From positions 62,001 to 126,000 of the forward strand of contig DATBRC010000054.1 in assembly GCA_036560485.1 (NCBI GenBank): 64,000 bases of DNA, in the 5' to 3' direction. Below the pieces are notes generated by a model. That model saw only the letters and a program-made list of their open reading frames with translations, was not told the origin of the DNA and made no database searches. The stretch is from DATBRC01 sp036560485. GTDB taxonomy: Bacteria > Pseudomonadota > Gammaproteobacteria > Burkholderiales > Burkholderiaceae_D. This document shows, piece by piece, positions 1-8,765 of this stretch (the stretch's first letter is position 1; the number at the start of each line of letters is the position of its first letter). Made by a program: the position numbers and the translations under genes.

Positions 1-93
1 CAATGGCAAGTTTGCCGACACCGTAGGCAAAGCCTGACGATAATTGGGCGGGTGCTTCTAAACCATAACGTTTGGGACCGCCAGCCACGATTG

Positions 94-621
94 TCAGTGC
101 TCCAATACGGTTATTGTGGTGACGGAACCTAAGGGGTGCCATTCCGGCACCATGCTTTCAAGCGTCCCATCACTTGCTAAGCGATGATGCGCGGCTCCCG
201 GTAGCATGTCCGGAGACAAAGGGACTACCGCATAAGGGTTGTGAAAAACGTCGGCACCCTCAACCCAGGTTTCAATGTAATCGGCGCCGTTGACCAGCAT
301 TCGGAAGGGTATTGGCTCCGAAGCATTCGGATCATGGCTTACCGCCTGCCTCTGCCGTTCCAGCCTTACCCTTGAAGATCCGAATCCAGCGAAAACTCCC
401 ATACGATTGAACTTTGAAATCGTCGTGCTTCGGTTGAAAACGACGGCGCTCACATTGTCTGCACCTGGCAGCCCCAAAAAGCCGGACTGTACTCTTCGGT
501 TTTCCCACACGTGTTCATCGACTCTACGAGGAACAATCACCAAGTGGCCGTCCGATTCACGATGCCAATCATGGCGATATCCGTACAAATATGTGATCAA
601 TCCGCTCGCACTAAGCGTCAT
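94..621 (-). CDS. Hypothetical protein, probably a C-terminal fragment
   Basis: I do not recognise this 175-residue protein. It has a protein-like composition, with segments such as SAVVFNRSTTISKFNRMG and VFHNPYAVVPLSPDM, and no signal peptide or membrane segment. The frame is open upstream of the ATG as far as the stop codon of the dehydrogenase gene (670-672), which lies in this same frame. No good ribosome binding site precedes the ATG; the nearest AGGA is about 18 bases away. I infer that this is the tail of a longer protein whose 5' part was lost when the dehydrogenase gene was joined on. It could also be a short real gene translated by coupling. In another frame, positions 1-90 of the minus strand read TIVAGGPKRYGLEAPAQ onwards, which may be another partial gene leaving the window. 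Confidence 0.4.
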   Translation of the reverse strand: MTLSASGLITYLYGYRHDWHRESDGHLVIVPRRVDEHVWENRRVQSGFLGLPGADNVSAVVFNRSTTISKFNRMGVFAGFGSSRVRLERQRQAVSHDPNASEPIPFRMLVNGADYIETWVEGADVFHNPYAVVPLSPDMLPGAAHHRLASDGTLESMVPEWHPLGSVTTITVLEH

Positions 622-669
622 GGCAAGCGGAAAGTGAAAATCCTGTATTGCTAATACAAACCTTTGCGG

Positions 670-1746
670 TCAGATTGCCGCAGCGATCGCCTTGCCAACC
701 TCGGTCGTATTGCTGGTTCCCCCAAGGTCGGGAGTAGTCGGCCCTTGCACCAGCACGGTTTCGATTGCCGTCATGATCGCGTCGTGCGCGGCCGCATAGT
801 TCGCAGCGCCATTGCCGAGGAAATCGAGCATCATTGCGCCGGACCAGATCATGCCGATCGGATTGGCAATGTTTTTGCCGAAAATGTCGGGCGCCGAGCC
901 GTGCACAGGTTCGAACAGGGATGGAAAATTGCGCTCCGGATTCAGGTTTGCCGAAGGCGCGATACCGATCGTGCCGGTGCATGCCGGCCCTAGATCCGAC
1001 AAGATGTCGCCGAACAGATTGGATGCGACCACCACGTCGAAACGTTCCGGCGATAGCACGAAGCGCGCACACAAGATATCGATATGGTACTTGTCATACC
1101 GTACGTCGGCATACGATGATGCCATCGCTTCTACCCGTTCATCCCAGTACGGCATGCTAATAGAAATGCCGTTCGACTTGGTGGCTGAGGTGAGATGTTT
1201 CTTAGGACGGCTTTGTGCGAGCTCGAACGCGTATCTCAGTATCCGGTCGGTACCCTTGCGCGTAAAAATCGCGTCCTGTACCACAAATTCACGGTCGGTA
1301 CCGTCGAACATCTTTCCGCCTACCGACGAGTATTCGCCTTCGGTGTTTTCACGCACGACGTAGAAATCGATGTCGCCTGGCCTGCGGTTGGCCAGCGGGC
1401 AAGGCACGCCAGGCATTAGGCGCACTGGGCGCAGGTTGACGTATTGGTCGAACTCGCGGCGGAATTTCAGTAGCGAACCCCACAGCGAAATATGGTCGGG
1501 CACCTTATCGGGCATGCCGGCAGCGCCGAAATAGATGGCTTCAAAGCCATCTAGTTGCTGGCGCCAGTCATCCGGCATCATCTGGCCATGCTTGACGAAG
1601 TAGTCGCAGTTGGCCCACTCCATGGCCGCAAACTCAAGAGCAATGTTGAATTTGCGTGCAGCCGCTTCCAGCACGCGCAACCCTTCCGGCATGACTTCGT
1701 TACCGATGCCGTCGCCGGCGATGACTGCAATTTTATGGGCTTTCAT
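670..1746 (-). CDS. dmlA: Tartrate dehydrogenase / D-malate dehydrogenase (decarboxylating)
   Basis: This is an NAD-dependent beta-decarboxylating dehydrogenase of the isocitrate/isopropylmalate family, TtuC/DmlA branch, which oxidises D-malate or tartrate in the cytoplasm. The 358-residue protein has the N-terminal GDGIG nucleotide-binding start, the ENTEGEYSSVGG substrate loop, the metal-binding NLFGDILSDLGP segment and the EPVHGSAPDI NAD loop. An upstream in-frame ATG would add 33 residues, but I chose the ATG at 1746 because AAAGG lies about 9 bases before it and the family starts at MKAHKIAVIAGDGIG. The divergent LysR gene suggests substrate-induced control, as with E. coli dmlA and dmlR. 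D-malate, L-tartrate and 3-isopropylmalate cannot be separated as substrates from sequence alone. Confidence 0.9.
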   Translation of the reverse strand: MKAHKIAVIAGDGIGNEVMPEGLRVLEAAARKFNIALEFAAMEWANCDYFVKHGQMMPDDWRQQLDGFEAIYFGAAGMPDKVPDHISLWGSLLKFRREFDQYVNLRPVRLMPGVPCPLANRRPGDIDFYVVRENTEGEYSSVGGKMFDGTDREFVVQDAIFTRKGTDRILRYAFELAQSRPKKHLTSATKSNGISISMPYWDERVEAMASSYADVRYDKYHIDILCARFVLSPERFDVVVASNLFGDILSDLGPACTGTIGIAPSANLNPERNFPSLFEPVHGSAPDIFGKNIANPIGMIWSGAMMLDFLGNGAANYAAAHDAIMTAIETVLVQGPTTPDLGGTSNTTEVGKAIAAAI

Positions 1747-1880
1747 GGAGATAACCTTTTGCGGTTGAGGGCGAATTGAGGACGGATTCATCTTACCGAA
1801 TATAGAAGAATATATAATCAGCAGATTCGTGATGTCATAAAACACGATTTGTGAACAATAATTGGGGATGATCCGTTCGC
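1747..1880. promoter_or_regulatory. Divergent dehydrogenase/LysR intergenic control region
   Basis: This 134-bp gap separates the divergently transcribed dehydrogenase and LysR genes. It is AT-rich around 1795-1860 (for example gaatatatagaagaatatata-like runs). By analogy with other LysR pairs it should hold both promoters and the LysR sites. I cannot name a single operator with confidence. Confidence 0.5.
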
Positions 1881-2807
1881 ATGCCTTCGAACCTTAAAGT
1901 GACCCGGCCACTGCTCGAAGACCTGAGCCTATTCTGTGTCGTCGTCCGAAAACAGAGCTTCGCTGCGTCGGCGCTAGAACTTGGAGTTTCCAACGCGCTC
2001 GTGAGCAAGCGCATCGCTATTCTGGAAAAGACTCTGCAAGTACGCTTGCTGCACCGGACGACACGCAAAGTCTCGTTGACCGACCATGGCCATGTTGTTC
2101 ATCAGTGGGCGCAACGTATCCTGGAGGACGTCGATCAGCTTGAAGAAGCTATTTCTCAGAAAGGGAGTTCGCCGCGCGGGCTTTTGCGCTTGTGTACCAG
2201 TTCCGGCTTCGGGCGTAATCGAATCGCCCCCGCCATGTCCGTGCTGGCGCTTGAATATCCCGAATTGGAAGTACAACTTGAATTGCTGGACCGGCCAGTC
2301 GACCTTATCGCTGAAGGTTTCCACCTCGATATTCGTGTGGGACAGCTTCAGGAGTCACATTTATTCGCCCGACGGCTAGCAGCAAATTCACGCGTCCTCT
2401 GTGCTTCGCCGCTGTATCTAAAGCGCAATGGCATACCGCAACAACTAACTGAACTGCTGAAACATAAATGCATCGTGATTCGTGAACGCGACCAAGAGTT
2501 CGGACGCTGGAAGTTGACTGGACCCCAAGGCCCCGAAACCGTGCGGGTGAAAGGCGCTCTTTCGACCAACAATGGTGAACTGGTCCATCAGTGGGCCATC
2601 GACGGCCATGGCATTATCTTGCGCTCCATCTGGGATGTCGATCAGAGTCTTGCCGACGGGCGTTTGACTAGGATACTTCCGGAATACAGCCAGGAAGCAG
2701 ACGTATGGGCAATTTATCCGACGCGATTGGGAACGATGGCGAATGTGCGGGTATGCGTGCAATTCTTGGAAGGCTGGCTAGCAAAACCAAGTTATTTTGA
2801 TGAGTAG
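1881..2807 (+). CDS. dmlR: LysR-family regulator, DmlR-like
   Basis: This 308-residue transcription factor has an N-terminal winged helix-turn-helix (about residues 8-68, with SFAASALELGVSNALVSKRI as recognition region) and a C-terminal periplasmic-binding-protein-like effector domain (about 93-300). It resembles the group that controls dmlA and other organic-acid dehydrogenases, and its divergent position next to the dehydrogenase supports that role. The effector is unknown; D-malate or tartrate is the natural guess. The stop is followed by remnants of mobile DNA, so the right edge of this two-gene unit is also a rearrangement border. Confidence 0.85.
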   Translation: MPSNLKVTRPLLEDLSLFCVVVRKQSFAASALELGVSNALVSKRIAILEKTLQVRLLHRTTRKVSLTDHGHVVHQWAQRILEDVDQLEEAISQKGSSPRGLLRLCTSSGFGRNRIAPAMSVLALEYPELEVQLELLDRPVDLIAEGFHLDIRVGQLQESHLFARRLAANSRVLCASPLYLKRNGIPQQLTELLKHKCIVIRERDQEFGRWKLTGPQGPETVRVKGALSTNNGELVHQWAIDGHGIILRSIWDVDQSLADGRLTRILPEYSQEADVWAIYPTRLGTMANVRVCVQFLEGWLAKPSYFDE

Positions 2808-2923
2808 ATTTTGGGTCATTTGCACTAGCGGGCGAGCCACCCTATTTTTTCAGGCGGCACCCGTCTCGGCAAGCCGGGCGCGCCTCTCATCTCGAACGAG
2901 CCACGCAACGTCCGCTTTGAGTC

Positions 2924-2941
2924 AATTGTGTTGAAAAACTC
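2924..2941 (+). repeat. Left terminal inverted repeat of the IS1182-type element
   Basis: The 18 bases AATTGTGTTGAAAAACTC match the reverse complement of 4515-4532 without mismatch. The flanking AGTC lies at 2920-2923. Confidence 0.9.
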
Positions 2942-3005
2942 CCTTGAATTCGAGCTCTACGTTTACTAAATTGATGATGTGATCAACGAAGTGGAGCGCA
3001 TCGTT

Positions 3006-4418
3006 ATGATGGGAGAACGAATTGAAGCACAAGACCAATTATTTTATTCCTTCAATCTCGAAGACCACATACCAAGCGACCATCTACTTCGGGGCATTGA
3101 TCACTTCCTTGATCTGAGCGACCTGCGCGGACATCTGACCGAATTCTACAGCCATACTGGACGCCCATCAGTTGATCCGGAGCTGATCATCCGCATGCTA
3201 GTTATCGGATACTGTTTTGGAATCCGGTCAGAACGCAGGTTATGTGAAGAGGTTCATTTGAATCTTGCATACCGCTGGTTTTGCAAACTAGGCCTGGAAG
3301 ACAAAGTACCCGACCATTCCACCTTCTCCAAGAACAGACATGGTCGCTTTCGTCAGAGCGATACGTTGCGCCACGTATTTGAAACCGTACTGCGTCGTTG
3401 CATGTCTGAGGACTTGGTTGGTGGTGAGGGCTTTGCTGTCGATGCCAGCATTATCAAAGCCGATGCCAATCGTGCCAGGGTCACCACGCCTGAAGCACCG
3501 AAAGACTGGAGCAAAGGTGAAGCCCTCAGTCGGGCTGTACGCGAATACCTCGCTGCGCTGGAAGATGCCAATCCGACTGAGGAAGAGTCTTCGTCTGGCA
3601 ATACGGTCGCCACACCCAAAGTTGTTTCGCTGACTGATCCAGCATCACGGTATACAGCAGCACCTGGCGGGCCAGCGTTCTTTGCGTATTCCACCAACTA
3701 CCTGATTGACCTGGATGCAGGCATCATCATGGATGTCGCGGCAACCCCGGCACACCGCACACAAGAAGTGGAATCCACTAAAACCATGATCCAACGGGTA
3801 GAGGAACGCTTCAACATCAAACCCAACCGTTTGGTGGGCGATACAGCCTATGGCACCGCAACTATGCTCCATTGGATGGTCAACGAGAAGCACATCGAGC
3901 CGCATGTACCGGTATGGGACAAGACGCAGCGCACGGATGATACGTACTCTCGCAATGATTTCCAGTTTGACCAACAAGCCAATGAATATCGCTGCCCTGA
4001 GGGACATGCGATGCAAATCAACAGGCGCGCATTCAAGAATCCACGCACGCACATCACGCAAGCAGACACCATCATCTATCGGTCAAGTCAGCATGACTGC
4101 GCTGCTTGCCCACGCAAAGCCCAATGCTGCCCGAATACGCCGATTCGCAAAATTGCTCGTAGCATTCATGAGGCCGCCCGTGATGTTGCAAGGCGAATCG
4201 CACAAACTGATTTGTTCCAGCAATCGAGGCGTCAGCGCAAGAAGGTCGAGATGCTGTTTGCCCATCTAAAGCGCATCCTCAAACTTGACAGATTGCGTCT
4301 ACGCGGACTTTCTGGCGCTCAGGATGAGTTTCTATTAGCGGCAACTGTGCAAAATCTACGAAGAATGGCAAAGTGGTTGATGCCAAAAGTGCAGAAAGTA
4401 AGTTTGATACCCGCGTAA
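3006..4418 (+). CDS. IS1182-family transposase
   Basis: This 470-residue DDE transposase catalyses movement of the surrounding element. The N-terminal helical region (LEDHIPSDHLLRGIDHFLDLSDL, shown in part) and the catalytic core beginning near GGEGFAVDASIIKADANR are typical of the IS1182 family; VGDTAYGT carries the second aspartate region and RRQRKKVEMLFAHLKRILKL the C-terminal glutamate region. A zinc-ribbon-like CPEGH ... CAACPRKAQCCP segment lies between them. An upstream GTG (2979) is in frame, but I chose the ATG at 3006 because GGAG lies about 9 bases before it and family members begin MMGERIEAQDQLF. The reading frame is intact, so the element may be active. Confidence 0.9.
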   Translation: MMGERIEAQDQLFYSFNLEDHIPSDHLLRGIDHFLDLSDLRGHLTEFYSHTGRPSVDPELIIRMLVIGYCFGIRSERRLCEEVHLNLAYRWFCKLGLEDKVPDHSTFSKNRHGRFRQSDTLRHVFETVLRRCMSEDLVGGEGFAVDASIIKADANRARVTTPEAPKDWSKGEALSRAVREYLAALEDANPTEEESSSGNTVATPKVVSLTDPASRYTAAPGGPAFFAYSTNYLIDLDAGIIMDVAATPAHRTQEVESTKTMIQRVEERFNIKPNRLVGDTAYGTATMLHWMVNEKHIEPHVPVWDKTQRTDDTYSRNDFQFDQQANEYRCPEGHAMQINRRAFKNPRTHITQADTIIYRSSQHDCAACPRKAQCCPNTPIRKIARSIHEAARDVARRIAQTDLFQQSRRQRKKVEMLFAHLKRILKLDRLRLRGLSGAQDEFLLAATVQNLRRMAKWLMPKVQKVSLIPA

Positions 4419-4514
4419 TTACAAGTGAGTGGGAAATTCGATCGTAACTCCTCTTAAAAAATCACGAAAAATTTCTAAAAAATTTAATACTCCAAACAAA
4501 GCACTGAAAAAACC

Positions 4515-4532
4515 GAGTTTTTCAACACAATT
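4515..4532 (-). repeat. Right terminal inverted repeat of the IS1182-type element
   Basis: This is the perfect complement of the left repeat at 2924-2941. The second AGTC copy follows at 4533-4536. Confidence 0.9.
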
Positions 4533-4536
4533 AGTC

Positions 4537-4920
4537 GAAAGCAATCATAGGCTTGCGGATCCAAGCCGTTCATTCGTGCCGACACGATCAACGAGTACAT
4601 GGCGGCAGCACGATCGCCGCCGCTATCGGCTCCCAGGAATAAAAAATTCTTCCGGCCAAGACAGCATCCCAGCAGTGCATTCTCGGCGATGTTGTTATCG
4701 ATCTCGGCAATGCCATCCTCGCAGTAGTAGATTAACGCCTGCCATTGGTTGAGCATGTAATTGATCGCCTTGGTCGTATCCGACTGCGTCGACAGTGTCA
4801 GCAATCGTTCGCGCAGCCAGACTTCCAGACTGTCGAGCAACGGGCGCGATTGCTGTTGCCGTATTTGCCGGCGCAGATCGGGTGGTTGGCCGCGAATCTG
4901 CGCTTCGATGGCATGCGTGT
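4537..4920 (-). pseudogene. IS66-family transposase (TnpC) C-terminal fragment
   Basis: On the minus strand this stretch encodes about 125 residues that match the C-terminal region of IS66-family transposases: EAQIRGQPPDLRRQIRQQQ, NQWQALIYYCEDG, EIDNNIAENALLG, GRKNFLFLGADSGGDRAAAMYSLI and NGLDPQAY. The N-terminal two thirds are absent, and homology begins abruptly near 4920 beside an imperfect palindrome (4927-4959). The 3' end is interrupted by the IS1182-type insertion at 4533. Past the insertion, the frame can be followed on the far side (2919 down to a stop at 2850-2852), but that tail does not look like IS66. The remnant was therefore already rearranged before the newer insertion. Confidence 0.8.
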
Positions 4921-4926
4921 GTTCAA

Positions 4927-4959
4927 AGTGGTCCCCACTCCTATTTGGTGGGCACCACT
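4927..4959. repeat. Imperfect palindrome at the edge of the IS66 remnant
   Basis: Arms AGTGGTCCCCAC and GTGGGCACCACT pair over 12 bases with one mismatch around a 9-base loop. It marks the point where IS66 homology stops, so it may be an end of another mobile element or a recombination site. I cannot assign it to a known family. Confidence 0.5.
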
Positions 4960-5187
4960 CTGAAGTCCCTACGGCATAATGTACAGACGGCTCACACGCG
5001 CCGCTTACTCGCGACTTGAAGAACGAACGTGTTGGTCTGGGGTTGTATGCCAGCCATAGCAGGCAGTCGGGCCGACTGGCGGTATTGTTGTTGATTGGAT
5101 GTCTGGCGTATTGGGTGTTGCGCATGCTGGGCGAAATCGCCAAAACATCTGCTCTGGAACGCCACTTCCAGAGCAATAATCACTTTA

Positions 5188-6615
5188 TCAGTGCTGCCCG
5201 GTCGACCACAGAGCCCGTCCTGAAGAGTTGTAGACGACGAAGTTCCCGTCGTTCTGCATCACCGCGTAGGCGCCGGAATTTCCCCATGTATTGGTGTACC
5301 AGAGTGCGCTTCCGTACGAGTTGTAGACGACAAAGTTTCCGTCGTTTTGCATAGTCGCGTAGGCATTCGCGTTGCCCGCAGTGTTGCTGCTCCAGACGGC
5401 TTGCGTCCCCTTGTACATCACCAGATTCCCATCGGTCTGCATAGTGAGAACGAAGACGCCGTTGTTGGAGAGGAGCGACCAACCTGGCCGCAAGACTTGG
5501 CCTGCGTTCAATTGATAATTCTGGATGCCGGTGGACCACAAGGCAGAGACGTCCTGGCTGTAGACAATCAGGTTGCTGTCATCTTGTAACGCCAGATAAG
5601 CGCCCGGATGGCCCGACGTCCCGCTACTCCAGAGTGCGCTTCCGGATGAGCTGAAGACGACGAAATTTCCGTCGGCCTGCATGACCGCGTAGGCGCCGGG
5701 ATTGCCAGCGGTCTGGGAATTCCAAAGCGCCCTCTGTACCACCGGACCCTGAGCGTAGAGCACTAGATTCCCGTCATCCTGCATCACCAGCCGGTATTCG
5801 CCGCCCTCCGAATAGATCGAGTCCCCCTGATGTAACGTGTTCTTTCCATCCACACCGAAGATCAAAGTGGTCGAGCCAAGCCAGACGCCGGAGTCGGTCC
5901 CGCCTCCGGAGCCCATCACTCTGCGCGGTTCCTGCCAGATTCCTCGGTACTTGGGCGTGTTTTGCGGAGTGGTGGATGGGGCGGGGCAGGTCGTGTCTTC
6001 GGCAAGGGAAAAATCATCAAACTCCACGACACCGCTATCGGCACCCAGGACTGTTACCATGACACCAGCACCTTTACCGGACAGATTCGATGTACAGCCG
6101 CTTACCTTCGTCCAAAGGCTCCACATGGGTGTCGTCCCCGTGTTCCAGCCGCCACAAGCCTTCTGCAGACTTGATTGATCAGGAATTACAGTATCATGAT
6201 GTTGGTTGCCCTGAACGAAAACCCCAACCGTGCCGCCTATCAGGGTTCCTACGGGGGGGCACTTAACCCGATTCCAGACAGAGAATCGACTTTGGCCGGT
6301 GGGTGCAATGAAGTTCTGCCATAATTGGGCATTGGAAAGAGATCCGCCCCCGACAAAGATAGCATAATTACCGGAGTGAGGCTTCTCATTAGTAACCGTT
6401 ATTAAGCCAGAATTCGAGGTAATCCAGTAACTCAGCGTTCCATACTCGAACCCCGGATTTGCAATGACGTTGCCGGCGAAAGCAGGGATAAACGCAAACA
6501 GGACAGCGGAGATACCCGCCAGCTTGGCAAACAGTCGAAGGAGGCCGCCTAAGCCAAGACGTCCACGCGGATTTCTCCCCATTGAATGAGAAGTCGAAAG
6601 GGAATGATCGGTCAT
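5188..6615 (-). CDS. Secreted bulb-type (mannose-binding) lectin-domain protein
   Basis: This 475-residue protein begins with a long positively charged leader and a hydrophobic stretch (AKLAGISAVLFAFIPAFAG) ending near residue 48, a likely signal peptide. Residues about 50-210 look like a carbohydrate-binding jelly roll (VIANPGFEYGTLSYW ... VVEFDDFSLAED). The C-terminal half has two B-lectin (GNA-type) domains. Six copies of the QxDxNxVxY mannose motif start near residues 279, 313, 344, 393, 423 and 454; three (QDDGNLVLY, QTDGNLVMY and twice QNDGNFVVY) are canonical in four positions, and two are slightly changed (QADGNFVVF, QDDSNLIVY). The ATG at 6615 follows AAGGAG at good spacing. Mannose-glycan binding outside the cell is inferred. 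Lectin-type bacteriocins also use tandem domains of this kind but usually lack such a leader. Confidence 0.85.
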   Translation of the reverse strand: MTDHSLSTSHSMGRNPRGRLGLGGLLRLFAKLAGISAVLFAFIPAFAGNVIANPGFEYGTLSYWITSNSGLITVTNEKPHSGNYAIFVGGGSLSNAQLWQNFIAPTGQSRFSVWNRVKCPPVGTLIGGTVGVFVQGNQHHDTVIPDQSSLQKACGGWNTGTTPMWSLWTKVSGCTSNLSGKGAGVMVTVLGADSGVVEFDDFSLAEDTTCPAPSTTPQNTPKYRGIWQEPRRVMGSGGGTDSGVWLGSTTLIFGVDGKNTLHQGDSIYSEGGEYRLVMQDDGNLVLYAQGPVVQRALWNSQTAGNPGAYAVMQADGNFVVFSSSGSALWSSGTSGHPGAYLALQDDSNLIVYSQDVSALWSTGIQNYQLNAGQVLRPGWSLLSNNGVFVLTMQTDGNLVMYKGTQAVWSSNTAGNANAYATMQNDGNFVVYNSYGSALWYTNTWGNSGAYAVMQNDGNFVVYNSSGRALWSTGQH

Positions 6616-6681
6616 GATGACGCTCCTTGGTTGAAGTTTGTGTGACAACAGTAATCGATTGAGTTAGAAGTAGTGCACTTT
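6609..6681 (-). repeat. Duplicated leader, copy 1 (upstream of the B-lectin gene)
   Basis: These 73 bases match 8825-8897 with only three mismatches. They include the AAGGAG ribosome binding site and first codons (ATG ACC GAT) of the lectin gene and about 60 bases of upstream sequence, so they probably carry the promoter. The copy upstream of the neighbouring propeller gene means the two genes should be co-regulated. Confidence 0.85.
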
Positions 6682-6720
6682 ACGGCTTCGCTCCCAATGG
6701 GCCTATAAAAGTCGTTTCTA

Positions 6721-8706
6721 CTATGGCACCGCCATTAGTTGCAGCAATCCCTGCGCAACTTGCGGCTGAGGCGTGCCGCAGCTGGGGCAATAGGGGGACT
6801 GGCCGGGAATATTCAACCAGTAGCCCTGAACCGTTCCGAGAGTTGCGTGAACGAGCTGGAAAAGCTGATCCGAGGTAACGCTTTGGCCCATCGGATTTGT
6901 GCTCAATCCGGCAAGAACAGTCACGTTTGGATTGGCAGCCTTCGCTTGAGCTGACGCTTGCGATACGAAATTGGCGGAAAGACTCAAATCCGTTTCCGAT
7001 CCCTGTACCTGAATTTCGTAAATATCTGCATATTGCGCCACGGCGCCAGCAATCCCGAGATCGATGAATTTTTGATATTTGCCTTTCGGATCTTCATAGC
7101 CGGGTTCGATTGCTTGTATCAGATTAATTGCCGGCGTAGCGATAAAGCGCAAATTATGCTGATGAATGAGTTCCGCTGCCTTTTGGTAATACAGCGCCGG
7201 GTTCTGCTGTTCCACAACAGGGGTAAAGGACCAATTCTCGCTATCGTAAATAATCGCATCAATATATGACGGGATATTGCCTGCCAAAAATGCGTTTTGA
7301 AGATCCGAGTAGCTGGTAAAAGTCAAGGTCGGCCTGCTTTGCGCGGGAATGGTGGAAAGTTTCGTGCTGCCCGACACGATGAAATAGGTTTTCGTATTGT
7401 TGAAATACTGACTTGCCAAATCCGCAGCCTGAGAACCCAGCTTCTGTATCGACGCGTATGCGCCGTTGTTGATGAGCCATGTGGGCCCCCCCGGCGCGGC
7501 TGACGGCGGCGGCGGCGTTACATCGGAACCTCTCTTTACCGGATATCCAAGATACGCATCATGCCACCCATACCAACAGTAGTGTTGATCCAAATTCCCA
7601 TCGCTTCCTCGGTAAAAGACCGACAGCTGGCCAGAGTTTTCCACTGCCACGCCAGGATCGTCGGTCGAGGCCACGCCCATGGAATCAAAGTTATAACCGT
7701 ATACACCACTAGCGTCGGTACTATAAGCTTCCCAAAGGGTGCCGCCGGATCCAAGGAAATAAACACGCACCAAGCCAGACTTATCCACAATAGTGACCGG
7801 ACTACCAGTAGCTTGCGTGTATTGCGTTCCCACGGGGTAGTCCTGCCATTTGTTCTGATAGTAGGCCTGGTGCAGACTATTGTCGCTTCCTCCGCCTTGA
7901 TGAAAGATGCTCACGATGCCAGTGTTGCTAACAACTGCGGAGGGATTGCCATTCATGGGATAACCTAGAGACAAATTCTTCCAAACACCATTCCAGCCCC
8001 AAGTTTGATTCAAATTACCGTCGGTTCCTTTGTAGAAGACACTTACCTGATTCGTCGAATTTTCCATGATCGCTGACAGATCGCTCTTTGGCTTCACCAC
8101 GCTGCTGTCAGCATATAAAAAATTCAAGAACTGCCAACTTCCGGTAGTGGTATCCAAAGACGCCTTGGCAAGTCCCCCATTAGCATTCTCGAAGAAGACA
8201 TGAACGATGCCGGTTTTGTCCACAACCGCTGCCGGACTTACTGGTCCTACGGACCACAATGCCGAGTCGCGCCATGTACTGCTGTTGTCCAAATAAGACT
8301 GGTGCAACATCCAATCGTCGCTGACGTAATAAACAGTTGGTAGCCCGTTGATAATGATCGCAGCTGGGGAAGTACCACTGGCCATCGTGCTCACGGTGCT
8401 TTGCGCAGTTCTGTCGTGCCAACCCTTAGAGTACCAAGTCTCATGAAGGTGCCAATCCGATCCTTGATAGTAAATCCGGACTACCCCGGCACCGTCCACA
8501 ACGGCCGAGGGACGAGTGCGCGGAACAGTAACGTTCTGGGCTAAGGCAATTTGGCTCACGTCGCAAAGAATTAGAAACAACCCGCTTGTAAGAACACCTC
8601 GGGCAAAAATTCGCTTGATCTCTCGTTTGACCACACCCATTCCGAAGAATCGTGCCAATGCCACTGTGGTTGAGATTACGAGAGATCGAAATAACAACTT
8701 ATTCAT
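6721..8706 (-). CDS. Secreted beta-propeller lectin-like protein with C-terminal unknown domain
   Basis: This 661-residue protein has seven repeats of about 40-50 residues with the pattern PSAVVDxxGxVxVFYxGxDxxLxQxxxxxxWxD, for example SAVVDGAGVVRIYYQGSDW and LSVFYRGSDGNLDQHY. This is the pattern of PLL/AAL-type fucose-binding beta-propeller lectins. A proline linker (TPPPPSAAPGG) leads to about 250 residues containing IIYDSENWSFTP, which may be a TIM-barrel hydrolase-like fold that I cannot name. The ATG at 8706 has AAAAAAGGAG before it. The N-terminus is odd: one hydrophobic stretch, then a second signal-like segment (VLTSGLFLILCDVSQIALAQ), so an internal start at MGVVKREIKRIF is possible. 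It is transcribed with the same orientation and leader as the B-lectin gene. Glycan binding is inferred. Confidence 0.75.
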   Translation of the reverse strand: MNKLLFRSLVISTTVALARFFGMGVVKREIKRIFARGVLTSGLFLILCDVSQIALAQNVTVPRTRPSAVVDGAGVVRIYYQGSDWHLHETWYSKGWHDRTAQSTVSTMASGTSPAAIIINGLPTVYYVSDDWMLHQSYLDNSSTWRDSALWSVGPVSPAAVVDKTGIVHVFFENANGGLAKASLDTTTGSWQFLNFLYADSSVVKPKSDLSAIMENSTNQVSVFYKGTDGNLNQTWGWNGVWKNLSLGYPMNGNPSAVVSNTGIVSIFHQGGGSDNSLHQAYYQNKWQDYPVGTQYTQATGSPVTIVDKSGLVRVYFLGSGGTLWEAYSTDASGVYGYNFDSMGVASTDDPGVAVENSGQLSVFYRGSDGNLDQHYCWYGWHDAYLGYPVKRGSDVTPPPPSAAPGGPTWLINNGAYASIQKLGSQAADLASQYFNNTKTYFIVSGSTKLSTIPAQSRPTLTFTSYSDLQNAFLAGNIPSYIDAIIYDSENWSFTPVVEQQNPALYYQKAAELIHQHNLRFIATPAINLIQAIEPGYEDPKGKYQKFIDLGIAGAVAQYADIYEIQVQGSETDLSLSANFVSQASAQAKAANPNVTVLAGLSTNPMGQSVTSDQLFQLVHATLGTVQGYWLNIPGQSPYCPSCGTPQPQVAQGLLQLMAVP

Positions 8707-8765
8707 GATAAAACTCCTTTTTTGACTCATTGGCTGAAACCGGGATTTTTCCGGATGCAGTCTCC

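Larger units (their letters stand above)
2924..4532 (+). mobile_element. IS1182-family insertion sequence, complete
   Basis: This 1609-bp element encodes one DDE transposase. Its ends are perfect 18-bp inverted repeats, AATTGTGTTGAAAAACTC at 2924-2941 and its complement at 4515-4532. The same four bases, AGTC, flank both ends (2920-2923 and 4533-4536), as expected of a target-site duplication. The intact ends and reading frame suggest recent insertion. It landed inside an older IS66-type transposase remnant on the opposite strand. Confidence 0.9.

Noticed and set aside
611..1072. Arg-rich ORF inside the dehydrogenase gene
   Set aside because: It overlaps the dehydrogenase in another frame, with a composition typical of a shadow ORF.
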